Positions 7,085 to 16,007 of a stretch of DNA of 64,000 nt are shown here, piece by piece. The notes below the pieces were generated by a model. It was given only the letters and a program-made list of their open reading frames with translations. It had not been told where the DNA came from and did no database searches. Source of the stretch: Chloroflexota bacterium (GTDB lineage Bacteria; Chloroflexota; Limnocylindria; Limnocylindrales; CSP1-4); assembly GCA_030447745.1 (NCBI GenBank), contig JAUJOH010000001.1, positions 25,558-89,557 on the forward strand, given 5' to 3'. The position numbers were made by a program, and so were the translations under genes. Positions within the stretch are counted from its first letter, which is position 1, and each line of letters begins with the position of its first letter.

Positions 7085-7316
7085 CGCTTCGATCGGGATA
7101 CGCCCGTCGAAGGGGCCACCAGAGAGCCGGGTCTGGCTGCGAGCCCGGCGGCGACCGACGACCCAGGTACCACCCGTGAGCGGCCGGCGAACCGGCCCGG
7201 GATCCGCCCGTTAGCGCGGGCACGAGAGCGCCGACCGGTTCGCCGGCGGCGAACGTGGGTGGAACCGCGGGGGCTCGACCTCTCGTCCTGCATTGGACGG
7301 GAGGATTTCTTTTTCT
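7085..7316 (+). promoter_or_regulatory. T-box riboswitch (threonyl-tRNA responsive)
   Basis: The hallmark antiterminator sequence GGGTGGAACCGCGG is at 7257-7270. It is followed by a perfect 10-bp terminator stem (CCTCTCGTCC 7279-7288, GGACGGGAGG 7295-7304) and TTTCTTTTT. Upstream the leader has the stem I-type AGAGAGCCGGG and CTGCGAGCC elements. A candidate specifier ACC (Thr) sits in aggtACCacc near 7171. The position directly before thrS agrees with tRNA-Thr sensing: uncharged tRNA favours the antiterminator and thrS expression. Confidence 0.88.
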
Positions 7317-7328
7317 CGGAGGCGGAGA

Positions 7329-9196
7329 TGGCGAACGAGGCACCCGCGGCGCAGGAGACGGTCGGGGTCGGCGATGCGGACGAGCTGTTCGAGGCGCCCG
7401 GCGCGCGGCTCGGCCGAGGAGCTCCTCGACGCGCTGGCGGGCCACGAGCTCGACCCGATGCGGCACTCGGCGGCGCACGTCATGGCCGAGGCGGTGCTCG
7501 ACCTGTTTCCCGGGCGCGAGGCTCGGGATCGGACCCGCCATCGTCGACGGCTTCTACTACGACTTCGAGCTCCCGCGCCCACTCAAGCCGGACGACCTGG
7601 CTGCCATTGAGGCCCGGATGGGGGAGTCGGTGGCCGCAGACCATCCGTTCGTCCGGCGCGAGCTGCCGCCGGACGAGGGAGGGCCTTCTTCGCCGAGCGG
7701 GGCCAGCTGTTCAAGGTGGAGATCCTCGACGACCTGGCGACCCGCGCCCGAGAGAACGGCACGCCGATGCCGCCGACGTCCTGTACGAGCACGGTCCCTT
7801 CGTCGACCTGTGCAAGGGGCCGCACGTCGAGCGCACGGGTGCGATCGGTCCGTTCAAGCTGCTCGCCGTCGCCGGTGCGTACTGGCGGGGCGACGAGAAG
7901 CGGCCGATGCTCCAGCGGATCTACGGCACGGTCTGGGCGACGCAGGAGCAGCTGGACCAGTACCTGTGGCGCCGCGAGGCGAGGCGAAGAAGCGCGACCA
8001 CCGCCGGCTCGGGGGTTCAGCTCGACCTCTTCTCGTTCAACAACGTCTCGCCCGGGTCGGCGTTCTGGCATCCGAAGGGACAGCGCATCTGGCGGACGCT
8101 CGAGGGAGCGATGCGCGAGCTCCAGGAACGCCGCGGCTACCAGGAGGTCTCGACCCCGATCGTGGTGAGCGAGCGGCTGTGGCAGCAGTCCGGCCACTGG
8201 GACCACTACCGGGACAACATGTTCCTGATCGAGTCGGAGGGGCAGACGTTCAGCCTCAAGCCGATGAACTGCCCCGAGGCGACGGTCCTCTACAAGTCGA
8301 AGGTCCGCTCGTACCGCGACCTGCCGCTCCGGTACAGCGAGTTCGGCCGCCTGCACCGGAACGAGCGGTCCGGCACGCTGTCCGGGCTGACCCGCGTCCG
8401 CCACTTCATCCAGGACGACGCGCACAACTTCGTCCGCCCGGACCAGCTGATGGCCGAGCTGCAGGCGGTCCTCGGCGAGGTCAGCGAGGCGTATTCGTGG
8501 TTCGGGCTCGAGCCGCGTTTCGCGTTCGCGACGAGGCCGGACGACGCGATCGGCGATCCCGCGCTCTGGGAGCGCGCCGAGGCGCTGATGAAGGAGGCGC
8601 TCGACTCGACGGGCGCCAACTACGTCGTCAAGCCGAAGGACGGGACGTTCTACGCGCCGAAGATCGACATCTACATCGACGACGCCCTCGGGCGCGAGTG
8701 GCAGATGGCGACGATCCAGATCGACCTGCTCATGCTGCCCGAGCGGTTCGACCTCACGTACGTCGACGAGTCCGGGCAGGCGCAGCGCCCGATGGCGATC
8801 CACCGCGCGATCTACGGCTCGCTCGAGCGGTTCATCGGGATCCTCGTCGAGCACTTCGCGGGTGCGCTGCCGCTGTGGGTCGCGCCGGTTCAGGCGGTGC
8901 TCATCCCGATCGCCGATCGGCACGTCGCCGGCGCCCGCGAGCTCGAGGCGGTCATGCGCTCCCGGGCGCTTCGCGTGGAGGTCGACGCGTCCGACAACCG
9001 GATGCAGAACAAGATCCGGATCGCGCAGGGGCAGAAGGTCCCGTACATGGTCGTGCTCGGCGACCGGGAGATCGAGGCGCGTGCGGCCACGGTCCGGCGG
9101 CGCGGTGCCGGAAAGGACGAGCCGCAGGAGACGCTCGGCTGGGACGAGCTTGCGGAGCGGCTGGCGACCGAGGCGCGCGAGCGGCGCGTGACGTAG
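7329..9196 (+). pseudogene. thrS: Threonyl-tRNA synthetase, 5' third broken by indels
   Basis: ThrS charges tRNA-Thr. From ATG 7329 the frame changes repeatedly: [33 protein letters not shown] (frame 3), [28 protein letters not shown] (frame 1), [14 protein letters not shown] (frame 3), [22 protein letters not shown] (frame 2), [11 protein letters not shown] (frame 1), then clean frame 2 from [10 protein letters not shown] to the stop. That is six shifts, some insertions and some deletions, several in short homopolymers. The 3' two thirds are perfect, with class II motifs ([26 protein letters not shown]-type [12 protein letters not shown]) and an anticodon-binding domain. No TGS domain precedes the editing-domain core, so the protein is a short type of about 610 residues. 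An essential gene behind an intact T-box argues for sequencing indels rather than decay. Confidence 0.85.
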
Positions 9197-9211
9197 GCTC
9201 GCGGGCCGTCG

Positions 9212-9296
9212 GGCCGAGAGCGCGGCGGGGGACATCGGGCAGGCCGTGGCCGCGGCCAGCCGACCCTGCCCTCGGCCGCCCGCCGCGCTCTCGGCC
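9212..9296. repeat. Long hairpin after thrS
   Basis: GGCCGAGAGCGCGGCGGG and CCCGCCGCGCTCTCGGCC form a perfect 18-bp stem with a 49-nt GC-rich loop. No T tract follows, so it is a stabilising or termination structure of uncertain kind. Confidence 0.6.
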
Positions 9297-9333
9297 GCCG
9301 CCGCGCTCAGCGACGGTGAGCGGTTCCTCGACG

Positions 9334-9357
9334 AATGAGCGCGGATCCGCGCTCATT
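9334..9357. terminator. Perfect 24-bp palindrome, likely terminator
   Basis: AATGAGCGCGGATCCGCGCTCATT reads identically on both strands and is followed by TTCG. It is the second strong hairpin in the 140 bp after thrS. Confidence 0.55.
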
Positions 9358-9850
9358 TCGCATCCCCGGCGCTCCACCACGCTCGAGCGTGTCGCGTTCG
9401 CTCAGCGGTACTGAGGATCGCGCCGCTTCTCCGATCAAGCTCGGCCTCGCGGCGCTCATCGAGCCGGTCGCCTCGGCCGGGGCAGGCGTCGGGGCGGCGC
9501 GTCCCCGGCCGTCCTCGATCCCGCGTTCGGTCGAGGGGAGATGCGCGTTAACTGCCCGGTTCGTTTCACCTACTGGCGCTGGTGGTAGCGGGCGCACCGC
9601 CCGTTTCAACGAGCAACGGTGCTCGCTCGAAGGAACAAGTGAGGCCAGACGGCGGAGCGCGGCGTGCTCGGGCGCCCATGCGCGTCGGCCAGACCGCGGG
9701 CACGATGCGCGCCGCGTACCACCGGGGTGCCTGGATGAAACAAGCCCGCCGCCTGATCCCTGCCCGCGAGGTGCAGTGGTCGCCCAAAGGTGCCGGGCTC
9801 GGTCGATTGATCGCCTGAAGGGGCCTGTGCTACGATCCCGCGGCGACTGA
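9358..9850. other. Non-coding stretch upstream of infC with one dispersed-repeat copy
   Basis: No frame here looks protein-like. Around 9710-9750 the sequence gcgccgcgtaccaccggggtgcctggatgaaacaagcccgcc matches the repeat units at 37505-37545 and 37623-37660. A possible -10 (TACGAT, 9831-9836) before infC lies at the end. Confidence 0.5.
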
Positions 9851-9916
9851 ACCCGGGCGCGAGCGTGCCTCCGTCTCCGTCGCGGATCACCGAAAGCAAC
9901 AACGAAGGGGCCAGCC

Positions 9917-10713
9917 ATAGCAAGAGACCTGCGCGTCAACCAGATGATCCGGATCCCCCAGGTCCGGGTGATTGATGAAGAGGGCAATCAGCTCGGCGTG
10001 ATGCCGACACCTCGGGCCCTCGACATGGCGCAGGAGCGTGGCTTCGACCTCGTCGAGGTTGCCCCCATGGCTGCTCCGCCGGTCGTCCGCTTCCTCGATT
10101 TCGGTCAGTACAAGTACGAGCTGACGAAGCGGGAGAAGGACGCCAAGAAGCGTCAGCGGGTCGGCTTCAAGGAAGTCCGCCTGACGCCGAAGATCGGGCA
10201 GGGCGACTTCGACACCAAGGTTCACCGCGCGGTGGAGTTCCTGGAGGACGGCGATCGGATCAAGGTGACCGTCCGGTTCCGTGGCCGCGAGCTGACGCAC
10301 CCGGAGATCGGTCGGGCGCTGCTGACGCGGTTCACCGAGCAGATCAAGGATCACGGCGTCGTCGAGCGGGCCCCACTGCTCGAGGGCAAGCAGATGCACC
10401 TCACCGTCGCCTCGGTCCACAAGCCGAAGGTGCAGGAGGCGGGCGCTGCCGCAACGAAGGGTGCCGAGAAGGGCGATCACGCCAGGCGTGCCGACGCCAA
10501 GCCTGCCGAGAAGGGCCCCGAGGGCCAGGCGGCCCAGAAGGGCGATCAGGCCGCCGGTCCGCCCGCACCGGAGCCCGCGTCTCGGCCCACAGCCGTGGCG
10601 TCGAACGGGACCGGCGCGCCGGCGCCCGCACAACGCAACACGACTGGCGACGGAGCCGTCCGGCCCCGCGCGCGACCCAGCCGGTGGTGGCGCCGGCAAC
10701 GACAGGAGAGTGA
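9917..10713 (+). CDS. infC: Translation initiation factor IF-3, non-canonical ATA start, long C-terminal tail
   Basis: IF3 binds the 30S subunit and polices start-codon choice. The conserved N-terminus RDLRVNQMIRIPQVRVIDEEGNQLGVM requires a start before ATG 9944. The only plausible codon after the in-frame TGA at 9848 is ATA 9917, with AAGGGG six nt upstream. infC genes elsewhere use AUU, AUC or AUA for autoregulation. The two IF3 domains run to about residue 175 (DHGVVERAPLLEGKQMHLTVAS), followed by a tail of about 90 residues rich in Ala/Pro/Lys. As written, the frame runs through into rpmI. A one-base deletion near 10665 explains this, because the other frame ends ATQPVVAPATTGE-TGA at 10711-10713 on top of the rpmI ribosome-binding site. 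Confidence 0.88.
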
Positions 10714-10720
10714 GGCCGGC

Positions 10721-10930
10721 GTGCCGAAGATCAAGAGCCACAAGGCGGCCCAGAAGCGCATCGGCGTGACCGGAAGCGGCAAGGCCATTCGCGTCCGCGC
10801 CTGGCGGGGCCATCACCTCGAGATCAAGTCGTCGCGGCGGACCCGCCGCTACGCCGGCAAGTCCGTCCTCGGGACGGAGCACGCGCGGCAGGTCCAGCGG
10901 CTGCTCCCGTACCTGAAGAAGAACGGGTAG
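10721..10930 (+). CDS. rpmI: 50S ribosomal protein L35
   Basis: 69 residues from GTG 10721 with AGGAG upstream (gacaggagagtgaggccggc). [51 protein letters not shown] is a typical L35: short, basic, N-terminal PKxKSHKAAxKR motif. The ORF track shows it as the tail of the infC frame. Its own Shine-Dalgarno and standard length indicate a separate gene in the conserved infC-rpmI-rplT order, four nt before rplT. Confidence 0.92.
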   Translation: MPKIKSHKAAQKRIGVTGSGKAIRVRAWRGHHLEIKSSRRTRRYAGKSVLGTEHARQVQRLLPYLKKNG

Positions 10931-10934
10931 TCGG

Positions 10935-11285
10935 ATGGCACGAGTCAAGCGCGGCGTTGCCGCGCACCGGCGACACAAGCGGCTGCTCCAGGCGGCCGCG
11001 GGCCGCAAGGGCACCCGGTCGCGGCTGGTCAAGCCGGCGCGCGAGGCGCTCCTGCATGCGATGGCCTATGCCACCCGCGATCGCAAGCAGCGCAAGCGCC
11101 AACTTCGCCAGCTGTGGATCATCCGGATCAACGCCGGTGCCCGTCAGCACGGCGTGACCTACGGGCAGCTGATCGCCGGCCTCAAGAAGGCGGACATCGC
11201 GCTCGATCGGAAGATCCTGGCCGACCTTGCCGTGCGCGATGCGGCGGCGTTTGGACGCATCGTGGAGATCGCCCGCGGCGCCTGA
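10935..11285 (+). CDS. rplT: 50S ribosomal protein L20
   Basis: 116 residues, normal length. [80 protein letters not shown] is diagnostic of L20, which binds 23S rRNA early in 50S assembly. It is the third gene of infC-rpmI-rplT. In several bacteria L20 or L35 represses this operon; no leader pseudoknot could be verified by eye here. A 12-bp hairpin follows the gene. Confidence 0.97.
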   Translation: MARVKRGVAAHRRHKRLLQAAAGRKGTRSRLVKPAREALLHAMAYATRDRKQRKRQLRQLWIIRINAGARQHGVTYGQLIAGLKKADIALDRKILADLAVRDAAAFGRIVEIARGA

Positions 11286-11322
11286 GCGTATCGGCTCACC
11301 CGGACTCCGGGCATCTCCGACG

Positions 11323-11349
11323 GCCTCGACCGTCCCCGACGGTCGAGGC
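11323..11349 (+). terminator. Hairpin between rplT and pheS
   Basis: GCCTCGACCGTC-CCC-GACGGTCGAGGC is a perfect 12-bp stem with a 3-nt loop, followed by TTCATGATT. The U run is weak, so partial termination or RNA processing is possible. Confidence 0.65.
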
Positions 11350-11381
11350 TTCATGATTCACCGGCCGCAGACGAGGAGACC

Positions 11382-12422
11382 GTGGATCTCGCGGGACTGA
11401 CCGAGGACCTGCACGCGCTGCGCGACGAAGCGATCGCCGCCGCGCGCGCGGCTGCCTCGACCGGCGACCTCGAGCAGCTCGAGGTGGACCTGCTCGGCAA
11501 GAAGGGCCGGCTCACCGTCGTGCTGCGCGGAATCGGATCGCTGCCCGCCGAGGACCGCCCGCGCGTCGGGGCCATCGCGAACGAGGTCCAGACCGCCATG
11601 CGCTCGGCGCTCGCGGACGCGGCGAGCTCGCTGCGCAGCCGCGAGCTCGCCGATCGCCTCGCCGCCGAGGCCGTCGACGTGACGACGCCGGGTCGCTCCA
11701 TCCGTCGCGGCACGTACCACCCGATCGTCGAGACCGCCGACCGGATCACCCGGATCTTCGAGCAGTTCGGCTTCGTGGTCTACGAGGGTCCGGAGGTCGA
11801 GGACGACCTGACGAACTTCCGGATGCTCAACATCCCGCAGGACCACCCGGCGCGCGACCTGTGGGACACGCTGTACGTGGACGTCGAGAACCACCTGCTC
11901 CGCACCCACACCTCGCCGGGGCAGATCCGGGTGATGCAGTCGACACGGCCGCCGATCCGAGCCCTCCTGCCGGGCCGCTGCTTCCGCTACGAGGCGGTCG
12001 ACGCCAGCCACGCCAGCGAGTTCTTCCAGGTCGAGGGGCTGATGGTCGACGAGGGCACGACCCTCGCCGATCTCAAGGGTCTCCTCGACCAGTTCGCGCA
12101 GGCGATGTACGGGCGGGGCCAGCGGACCCGGTTCCGGCCGGGCTATTACCCGTTCACGGAGCCGTCAGTCGCGTTCGACGTCGAGTGCCTCGTCTGCGGC
12201 GGCTCAGGCTGCCCGGCCTGCTCGCGCACCGGCTGGATGACGATTCTCGGGGCCGGCATGGTCCACCCGGTCGTCCTCCAGTACGGCGGGATCGATCCGG
12301 AGCGCTACCAGGGCTTCGCCTTCGGCATGGGCGTCGAGCGGATCGCCAACCTCCGCCACGCCGTCACGGACCTGCGCCTGTACATGGAGAACGACCTCCG
12401 CTTCCTCGAGCAGTTCCGATGA
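11382..12422 (+). CDS. pheS: Phenylalanyl-tRNA synthetase alpha subunit
   Basis: 346 residues from GTG 11382, with GAGGAGA seven nt upstream. The N-terminal coiled coil (about residues 1-85) is followed by the class II catalytic domain: HPIVETADRITRIFEQFGFVVYEGPEVEDD, LRTHTSPGQIRVM, GRCFRYEAVDASHASEFFQVEGL and the C-terminal GFAFGMGVERIANLRHAV (motif 3). A cysteine cluster, CLVCGGSGCPACSRTGW, inserted in the catalytic domain is found in many bacterial PheS proteins. The stop overlaps the pheT start (ATGA), so the two subunits of the heterotetramer are translationally coupled. Confidence 0.97.
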   Translation: MDLAGLTEDLHALRDEAIAAARAAASTGDLEQLEVDLLGKKGRLTVVLRGIGSLPAEDRPRVGAIANEVQTAMRSALADAASSLRSRELADRLAAEAVDVTTPGRSIRRGTYHPIVETADRITRIFEQFGFVVYEGPEVEDDLTNFRMLNIPQDHPARDLWDTLYVDVENHLLRTHTSPGQIRVMQSTRPPIRALLPGRCFRYEAVDASHASEFFQVEGLMVDEGTTLADLKGLLDQFAQAMYGRGQRTRFRPGYYPFTEPSVAFDVECLVCGGSGCPACSRTGWMTILGAGMVHPVVLQYGGIDPERYQGFAFGMGVERIANLRHAVTDLRLYMENDLRFLEQFR

Positions 12423-14929
12423 GAGTCCCGCTGTCCTGGCTCCGGGACTACGTCGACGTCGAGCTGACGCCCGAACAGCTGGCCGAGCGCCTCACGCTGC
12501 TCGGGATGGAGGTCCAGAAGATCGAGCGATGGGGCGCCGACTGGAAGGATGTCGTGGTCGGCGAGCTCTTGGCCGTCGAGCGTCATCCCCACGCGGACCG
12601 GCTGTTCCTGACTCGCGTCACCGTGGGAGCCGGGGAGCCGCTCGACATCGTCTGCGGCGCGACGAACATCGCGCCCGGTCAGCGGGTGCCGGTGGCGCTG
12701 CCCGGGGCGGTGCTGCCCGGTGGACGGAGGATCGAGCGGACCGAGAAGATGGGGGTCACCAGCAATGGGATGCTCTGCTCGGGCGACGAGCTCCGGCTGA
12801 CGGCCGACGCGGACGAGATCCTGATCCTGTCCGACACGGCACCGCTCGGCGCCGAGTTGATCAGCCTCTACGGCGACATCGTCCTCGACGTCGACGTCAA
12901 GCCGAACCGGGGCGACGCGCTCAGCCTCGTCGGCCTCGCGCGCGAGGTGGCCGCCGCCACCGGGGCGCAGATACGGTGGCCGGAGACCGATCCGGTCGAG
13001 GGCGGCGACGACATCGAGCAGCGGCTCGCGGTCACCGTCGAGGCCCCGGACCTCTGCCCGCGGTTCGTGGCGCGCCGCCTGTCGGGCGTCCGCGTCGGTG
13101 CCTCGCCGGACCTGGTCCAGATGCGCCTCCTCGCCGCGGGCATGCGCCCGGTCAGCAACGTCGTCGACGCCTCGAACTACGTGATGCTGGAGCTGGGCAA
13201 GCCGATCCACACCTTCGATGCCGCGGCGATCGCCGCGGGCACCGACGGCCGGGCGACGATCGTCGTCCGGCGCGCGCGCCAGGACGAGCCGCTCGAAACG
13301 CTCGATCACGTCCGGCGGACGCTGGACCGGGAGACGCTCGTGATCGCCGACCCGGAACGGGCCCTCGGCATCGCCGGGATCATGGGCGGCGCGGACTCCG
13401 AGGTGAGCGAGACGACCACCGACGTCGTCGTCGAGTCGGCCATCTTCGATCCGGTGGCGATCCGGCGGACCGGCCAGCGCTACGCCCTCCGGTCCGAGGC
13501 GAGCCTGCGGTTCGAGAAGGGCCACGAGGTGCGGCTGGCGCGCATCGGCGCCGACCGTTGCGCCCGGCTGGTCGCCGAGTGGGCCGGCGGCGACGTCGCC
13601 CGGGGCCGCGTCGACAGCGACTCGGTCGAGCCGGCACCATCGACGGTCACCTTCCGCCCGGATCGGGTCAACCGGCTGCTCGGCACGTCGCTGTCGGTCG
13701 ACGAGCAGCGTGCCCTGCTCGCACGCGTCGGCCTCGAGTCGGAGGCCGCGGAGCCGGACGATCGCGTCACCGTCGCGCTCGAGCCGCAGCCCGTGGTCGT
13801 CGAGCCCGCGCCCGGGACGGCGATCACGGCGCTCGTCCCGACCTGGCGGCGGGACATCGTGATCGAGGCGGACGTCGCCGAGGAGGTCGCGCGCGTCCGC
13901 GGCTACGACGTCGTGCCGTCGGTGCTTCCGCATACCCCGATGCCGGGCTGGCGACCGTCGCCGCTCGAGGTCCGCGACGCCGTTCGCGAGATGCTGATCG
14001 GCGCCGGGCTGTCCGAGGTCATCACGTTCGCCCTCGTCTCGCCGCGGCTTCACGACGCGTTCGGGCTGCGCGCCCCGGTCCCGTCGGTCGGCGGCGAGCC
14101 GCCGCCGGGCGGCGATCGGATCGAGGTCACCAACCCGCTGTCGCGCGACCACTCGATCCTGCGACAGGGGCTGCTCGGCAGTCTTGCCGACGTCGTCGGC
14201 ACGAACCGGCGGCAGGGCCGGGCGGACGTCGCGATCTTCGAGGTCGGCAAGGGGTACGGGCGCGAGGGCGACCGGACGCGAGAGTGGTGGCGCCTCGGCG
14301 TGGCCCTGACCGGCGCCGCGGAACCAGCGGCCTGGAACCGGGCCGGGCGACCGTGGGACGTGGACGACGCGAAGGGGCTCCTCGAGCTGCTCTGCCGGCG
14401 GCTCGGGTTCGGGGAACCCGCCTACGCCGCTGAACGCGACGAGCCCGTGCTTCATCCCGGCCGCTCGCTTCGGGCTTCCGCGACCGGCGACGGTGGCGCG
14501 CCCACGCTCGAGGCGGTCGTCGGCGAGCTCCACCCGGACGTCGTCGGTGCGTGGGAGCTGCGTGCCGAGCGGGTCGTCGTCGCGGAGGTGGCGGTCGCGG
14601 GGCTTGGCGGTGGACAGCTCACCGCCGTCCGGGCGTCACCGCCGAGCCGTCACCCGGCCGTCGAGCGGGACCTCGCCGTCGTCGTCGCCGACGACCAGCC
14701 GGCCGCCTCGGTCGTCGACGTCATCCGGGCATCCGGGGGCGACCTCCTCCACTCGGCGACGCTCTTCGACATCTACCGCGGCGCGCCGCTCGCCGACGAT
14801 GAAAAGAGCCTCGCCCACCGGCTCGTGTTCGCGGCCGACCGCACGTTGACCGAGGCGGAGATCGACGCGGCGATCGAGGGGATCACGGCGGCGGTCGCCA
14901 CCGAGCTCGGGGGACGACTCAGAGCGTAG
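12419..14929 (+). CDS. pheT: Phenylalanyl-tRNA synthetase beta subunit
   Basis: 836 residues from ATG 12419. Domains in order: N-terminal tRNA-binding (OB) domain with VVVGELLAVERHPHADRLFLTRVTVG, B3/B4 editing domain (VDVKPNRGDALSLVGLAREVAA; VVDASNYVMLELGKPIHTFDA), B5 domain (VTFRPDRVNRLLGTSLSVDEQRALLARVGL; VPTWRRDIVIEADVAEEVARVRGYD), catalytic-like core (VTNPLSRDHSILRQGLLGSL), and C-terminal FDX-ACB domain (SRHPAVERDLAVVV). Length is normal and no indel is present. With PheS it forms the alpha2-beta2 enzyme. Confidence 0.97.
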   Translation: MRVPLSWLRDYVDVELTPEQLAERLTLLGMEVQKIERWGADWKDVVVGELLAVERHPHADRLFLTRVTVGAGEPLDIVCGATNIAPGQRVPVALPGAVLPGGRRIERTEKMGVTSNGMLCSGDELRLTADADEILILSDTAPLGAELISLYGDIVLDVDVKPNRGDALSLVGLAREVAAATGAQIRWPETDPVEGGDDIEQRLAVTVEAPDLCPRFVARRLSGVRVGASPDLVQMRLLAAGMRPVSNVVDASNYVMLELGKPIHTFDAAAIAAGTDGRATIVVRRARQDEPLETLDHVRRTLDRETLVIADPERALGIAGIMGGADSEVSETTTDVVVESAIFDPVAIRRTGQRYALRSEASLRFEKGHEVRLARIGADRCARLVAEWAGGDVARGRVDSDSVEPAPSTVTFRPDRVNRLLGTSLSVDEQRALLARVGLESEAAEPDDRVTVALEPQPVVVEPAPGTAITALVPTWRRDIVIEADVAEEVARVRGYDVVPSVLPHTPMPGWRPSPLEVRDAVREMLIGAGLSEVITFALVSPRLHDAFGLRAPVPSVGGEPPPGGDRIEVTNPLSRDHSILRQGLLGSLADVVGTNRRQGRADVAIFEVGKGYGREGDRTREWWRLGVALTGAAEPAAWNRAGRPWDVDDAKGLLELLCRRLGFGEPAYAAERDEPVLHPGRSLRASATGDGGAPTLEAVVGELHPDVVGAWELRAERVVVAEVAVAGLGGGQLTAVRASPPSRHPAVERDLAVVVADDQPAASVVDVIRASGGDLLHSATLFDIYRGAPLADDEKSLAHRLVFAADRTLTEAEIDAAIEGITAAVATELGGRLRA

Positions 14930-14985
14930 CCCCGCTCCGAGCGGAGCCTCGCGCGGAGCGGCACGGGCGCTTCGGCGGCCGGCGC

Positions 14986-15194
14986 GGATGGTCACCTACC
15001 ATCCCCCGTAGTGCAAGGAGCGGAGTTGTCAGGCACGTCAACCGGGCTCGCGCACGGCGGCGAGCGCCGTCGCCGCCAGCCACCATCGGGGCTAGTAGGT
15101 GACCGCGAGTCTGTGGCTTCGACCACGGGGGCTGGTAGGTGACAAGGAATCCGGCCGGCACGCGCAGCAGCACCATCCGGGCTGGTAGGGGACA
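14986..15194. repeat. Cluster of four 24-bp repeats, one inverted and three direct
   Basis: Core sequence GGGGCTGGTAGGTGAC. Direct copies: caccatcggggctagtaggtgacc (15081), gaccacgggggctggtaggtgaca (15121) and caccatccgggctggtaggggaca (15171). One copy is on the opposite strand at about 14986-15010 (ggtcacctaccatcccccgta). Direct copies are 40 and 50 bp apart. The segment between pheT and the glycosylase gene has no other content. There is no CRISPR-like regular spacing and no recognised operator. Confidence 0.6.
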
Positions 15195-15272
15195 AACTCG
15201 CCGCGCGGCACGAGGGATCACGGACGCGCTGGGCGCGCTCGTTGCCGCCGGCGGCACGCCGGGTCGGACCGT

Positions 15273-16007
15273 CTGACGGTCCTCGCGCGCGCGCTCCTCG
15301 CGCGACCGACCCTCGAGGCCGCGGCCGCGCTGCTCGGCGCGCGCCTCGTCCGTGAGCCCCCGGCGACTGCTCCGGAAGAAGACCGCGAGCCCGGGGCCCA
15401 GCCGGCGGGGCCGGCGGCCCGACGAGCCGGGCGGATCGTCGAGCTCGAGGCGTACATCGGCGAGGACGACGCGGCCTCGCACGCCCGCTTCGGGCGGACT
15501 CGCCGGAACGAGACCATGTGGGGGCCTCCGGGAATCGCCTACGTGTACCTTGTCTACGGGATGTACGACTGCCTCAACGTGGTGACGGAGCCGCCGGGGC
15601 GTCCGGCCGCTCTGCTGATCCGGGCGGTCGAGCCGCTCGAGGGGATGGACGCGATGCGTGCTGCCCGGCTCGAGGCGATCCGCCAGCGGCGTCGGGCGGA
15701 CGAGGCCCGCCTCGAGGCGGAGCGCGACCGACTCCTCCGGCTTCCCGCCGAGCGTCTGGCGCGCGGCCCGGGACTCATCACCGCCGCCTTCGGGATCGAC
15801 CGGTCCGTGACGGGCCTCGACCTGGTTGACCCGGACTCGCCGATCCGGCTCGAGCCCCCGGAACCCGGCGCCAGGCCGCCGGAGCCCGTCTGGACCGAGC
15901 GGGTCGGCATCGGATACGCCGGCTCACCGTGGACGGAGCACCGGTGGCGCCTGGTCGACGCGTCGTCGAGGTCGGTCTCGGGTCCACCGGCCCCCCGAGT
16001 CCGCTAG
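15273..16007 (+). CDS. DNA-3-methyladenine glycosylase (AAG/MPG family)
   Basis: This family removes alkylated purines in base-excision repair. From about 15273 the frame reads [28 protein letters not shown], then [73 protein letters not shown]. These are the family hallmarks: the catalytic Glu in VELEAY, then RN..M....G..YVY..YG...[15 protein letters not shown] follows. The N-terminal start codon is unclear: no ATG or GTG precedes the conserved region in frame, so an indel near 15240-15270 or a CTG start must be assumed. It abuts mutS2 with no gap. Confidence 0.85.
   Translation: MTVLARALLARPTLEAAAALLGARLVREPPATAPEEDREPGAQPAGPAARRAGRIVELEAYIGEDDAASHARFGRTRRNETMWGPPGIAYVYLVYGMYDCLNVVTEPPGRPAALLIRAVEPLEGMDAMRAARLEAIRQRRRADEARLEAERDRLLRLPAERLARGPGLITAAFGIDRSVTGLDLVDPDSPIRLEPPEPGARPPEPVWTERVGIGYAGSPWTEHRWRLVDASSRSVSGPPAPRVR

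Noticed and set aside
9307-9987. Minus-strand ORFs upstream of infC containing FIQAPRWYAARI
   Set aside because: The protein-like phrase comes from the dispersed repeat also present in non-coding DNA at 37.5 kb; no consistent start, and it runs into infC antisense.
14986-15194. Possible CRISPR array
   Set aside because: Only three direct units with unequal spacing (40 and 50 bp starts), one inverted unit, mismatched repeats and no cas gene nearby.
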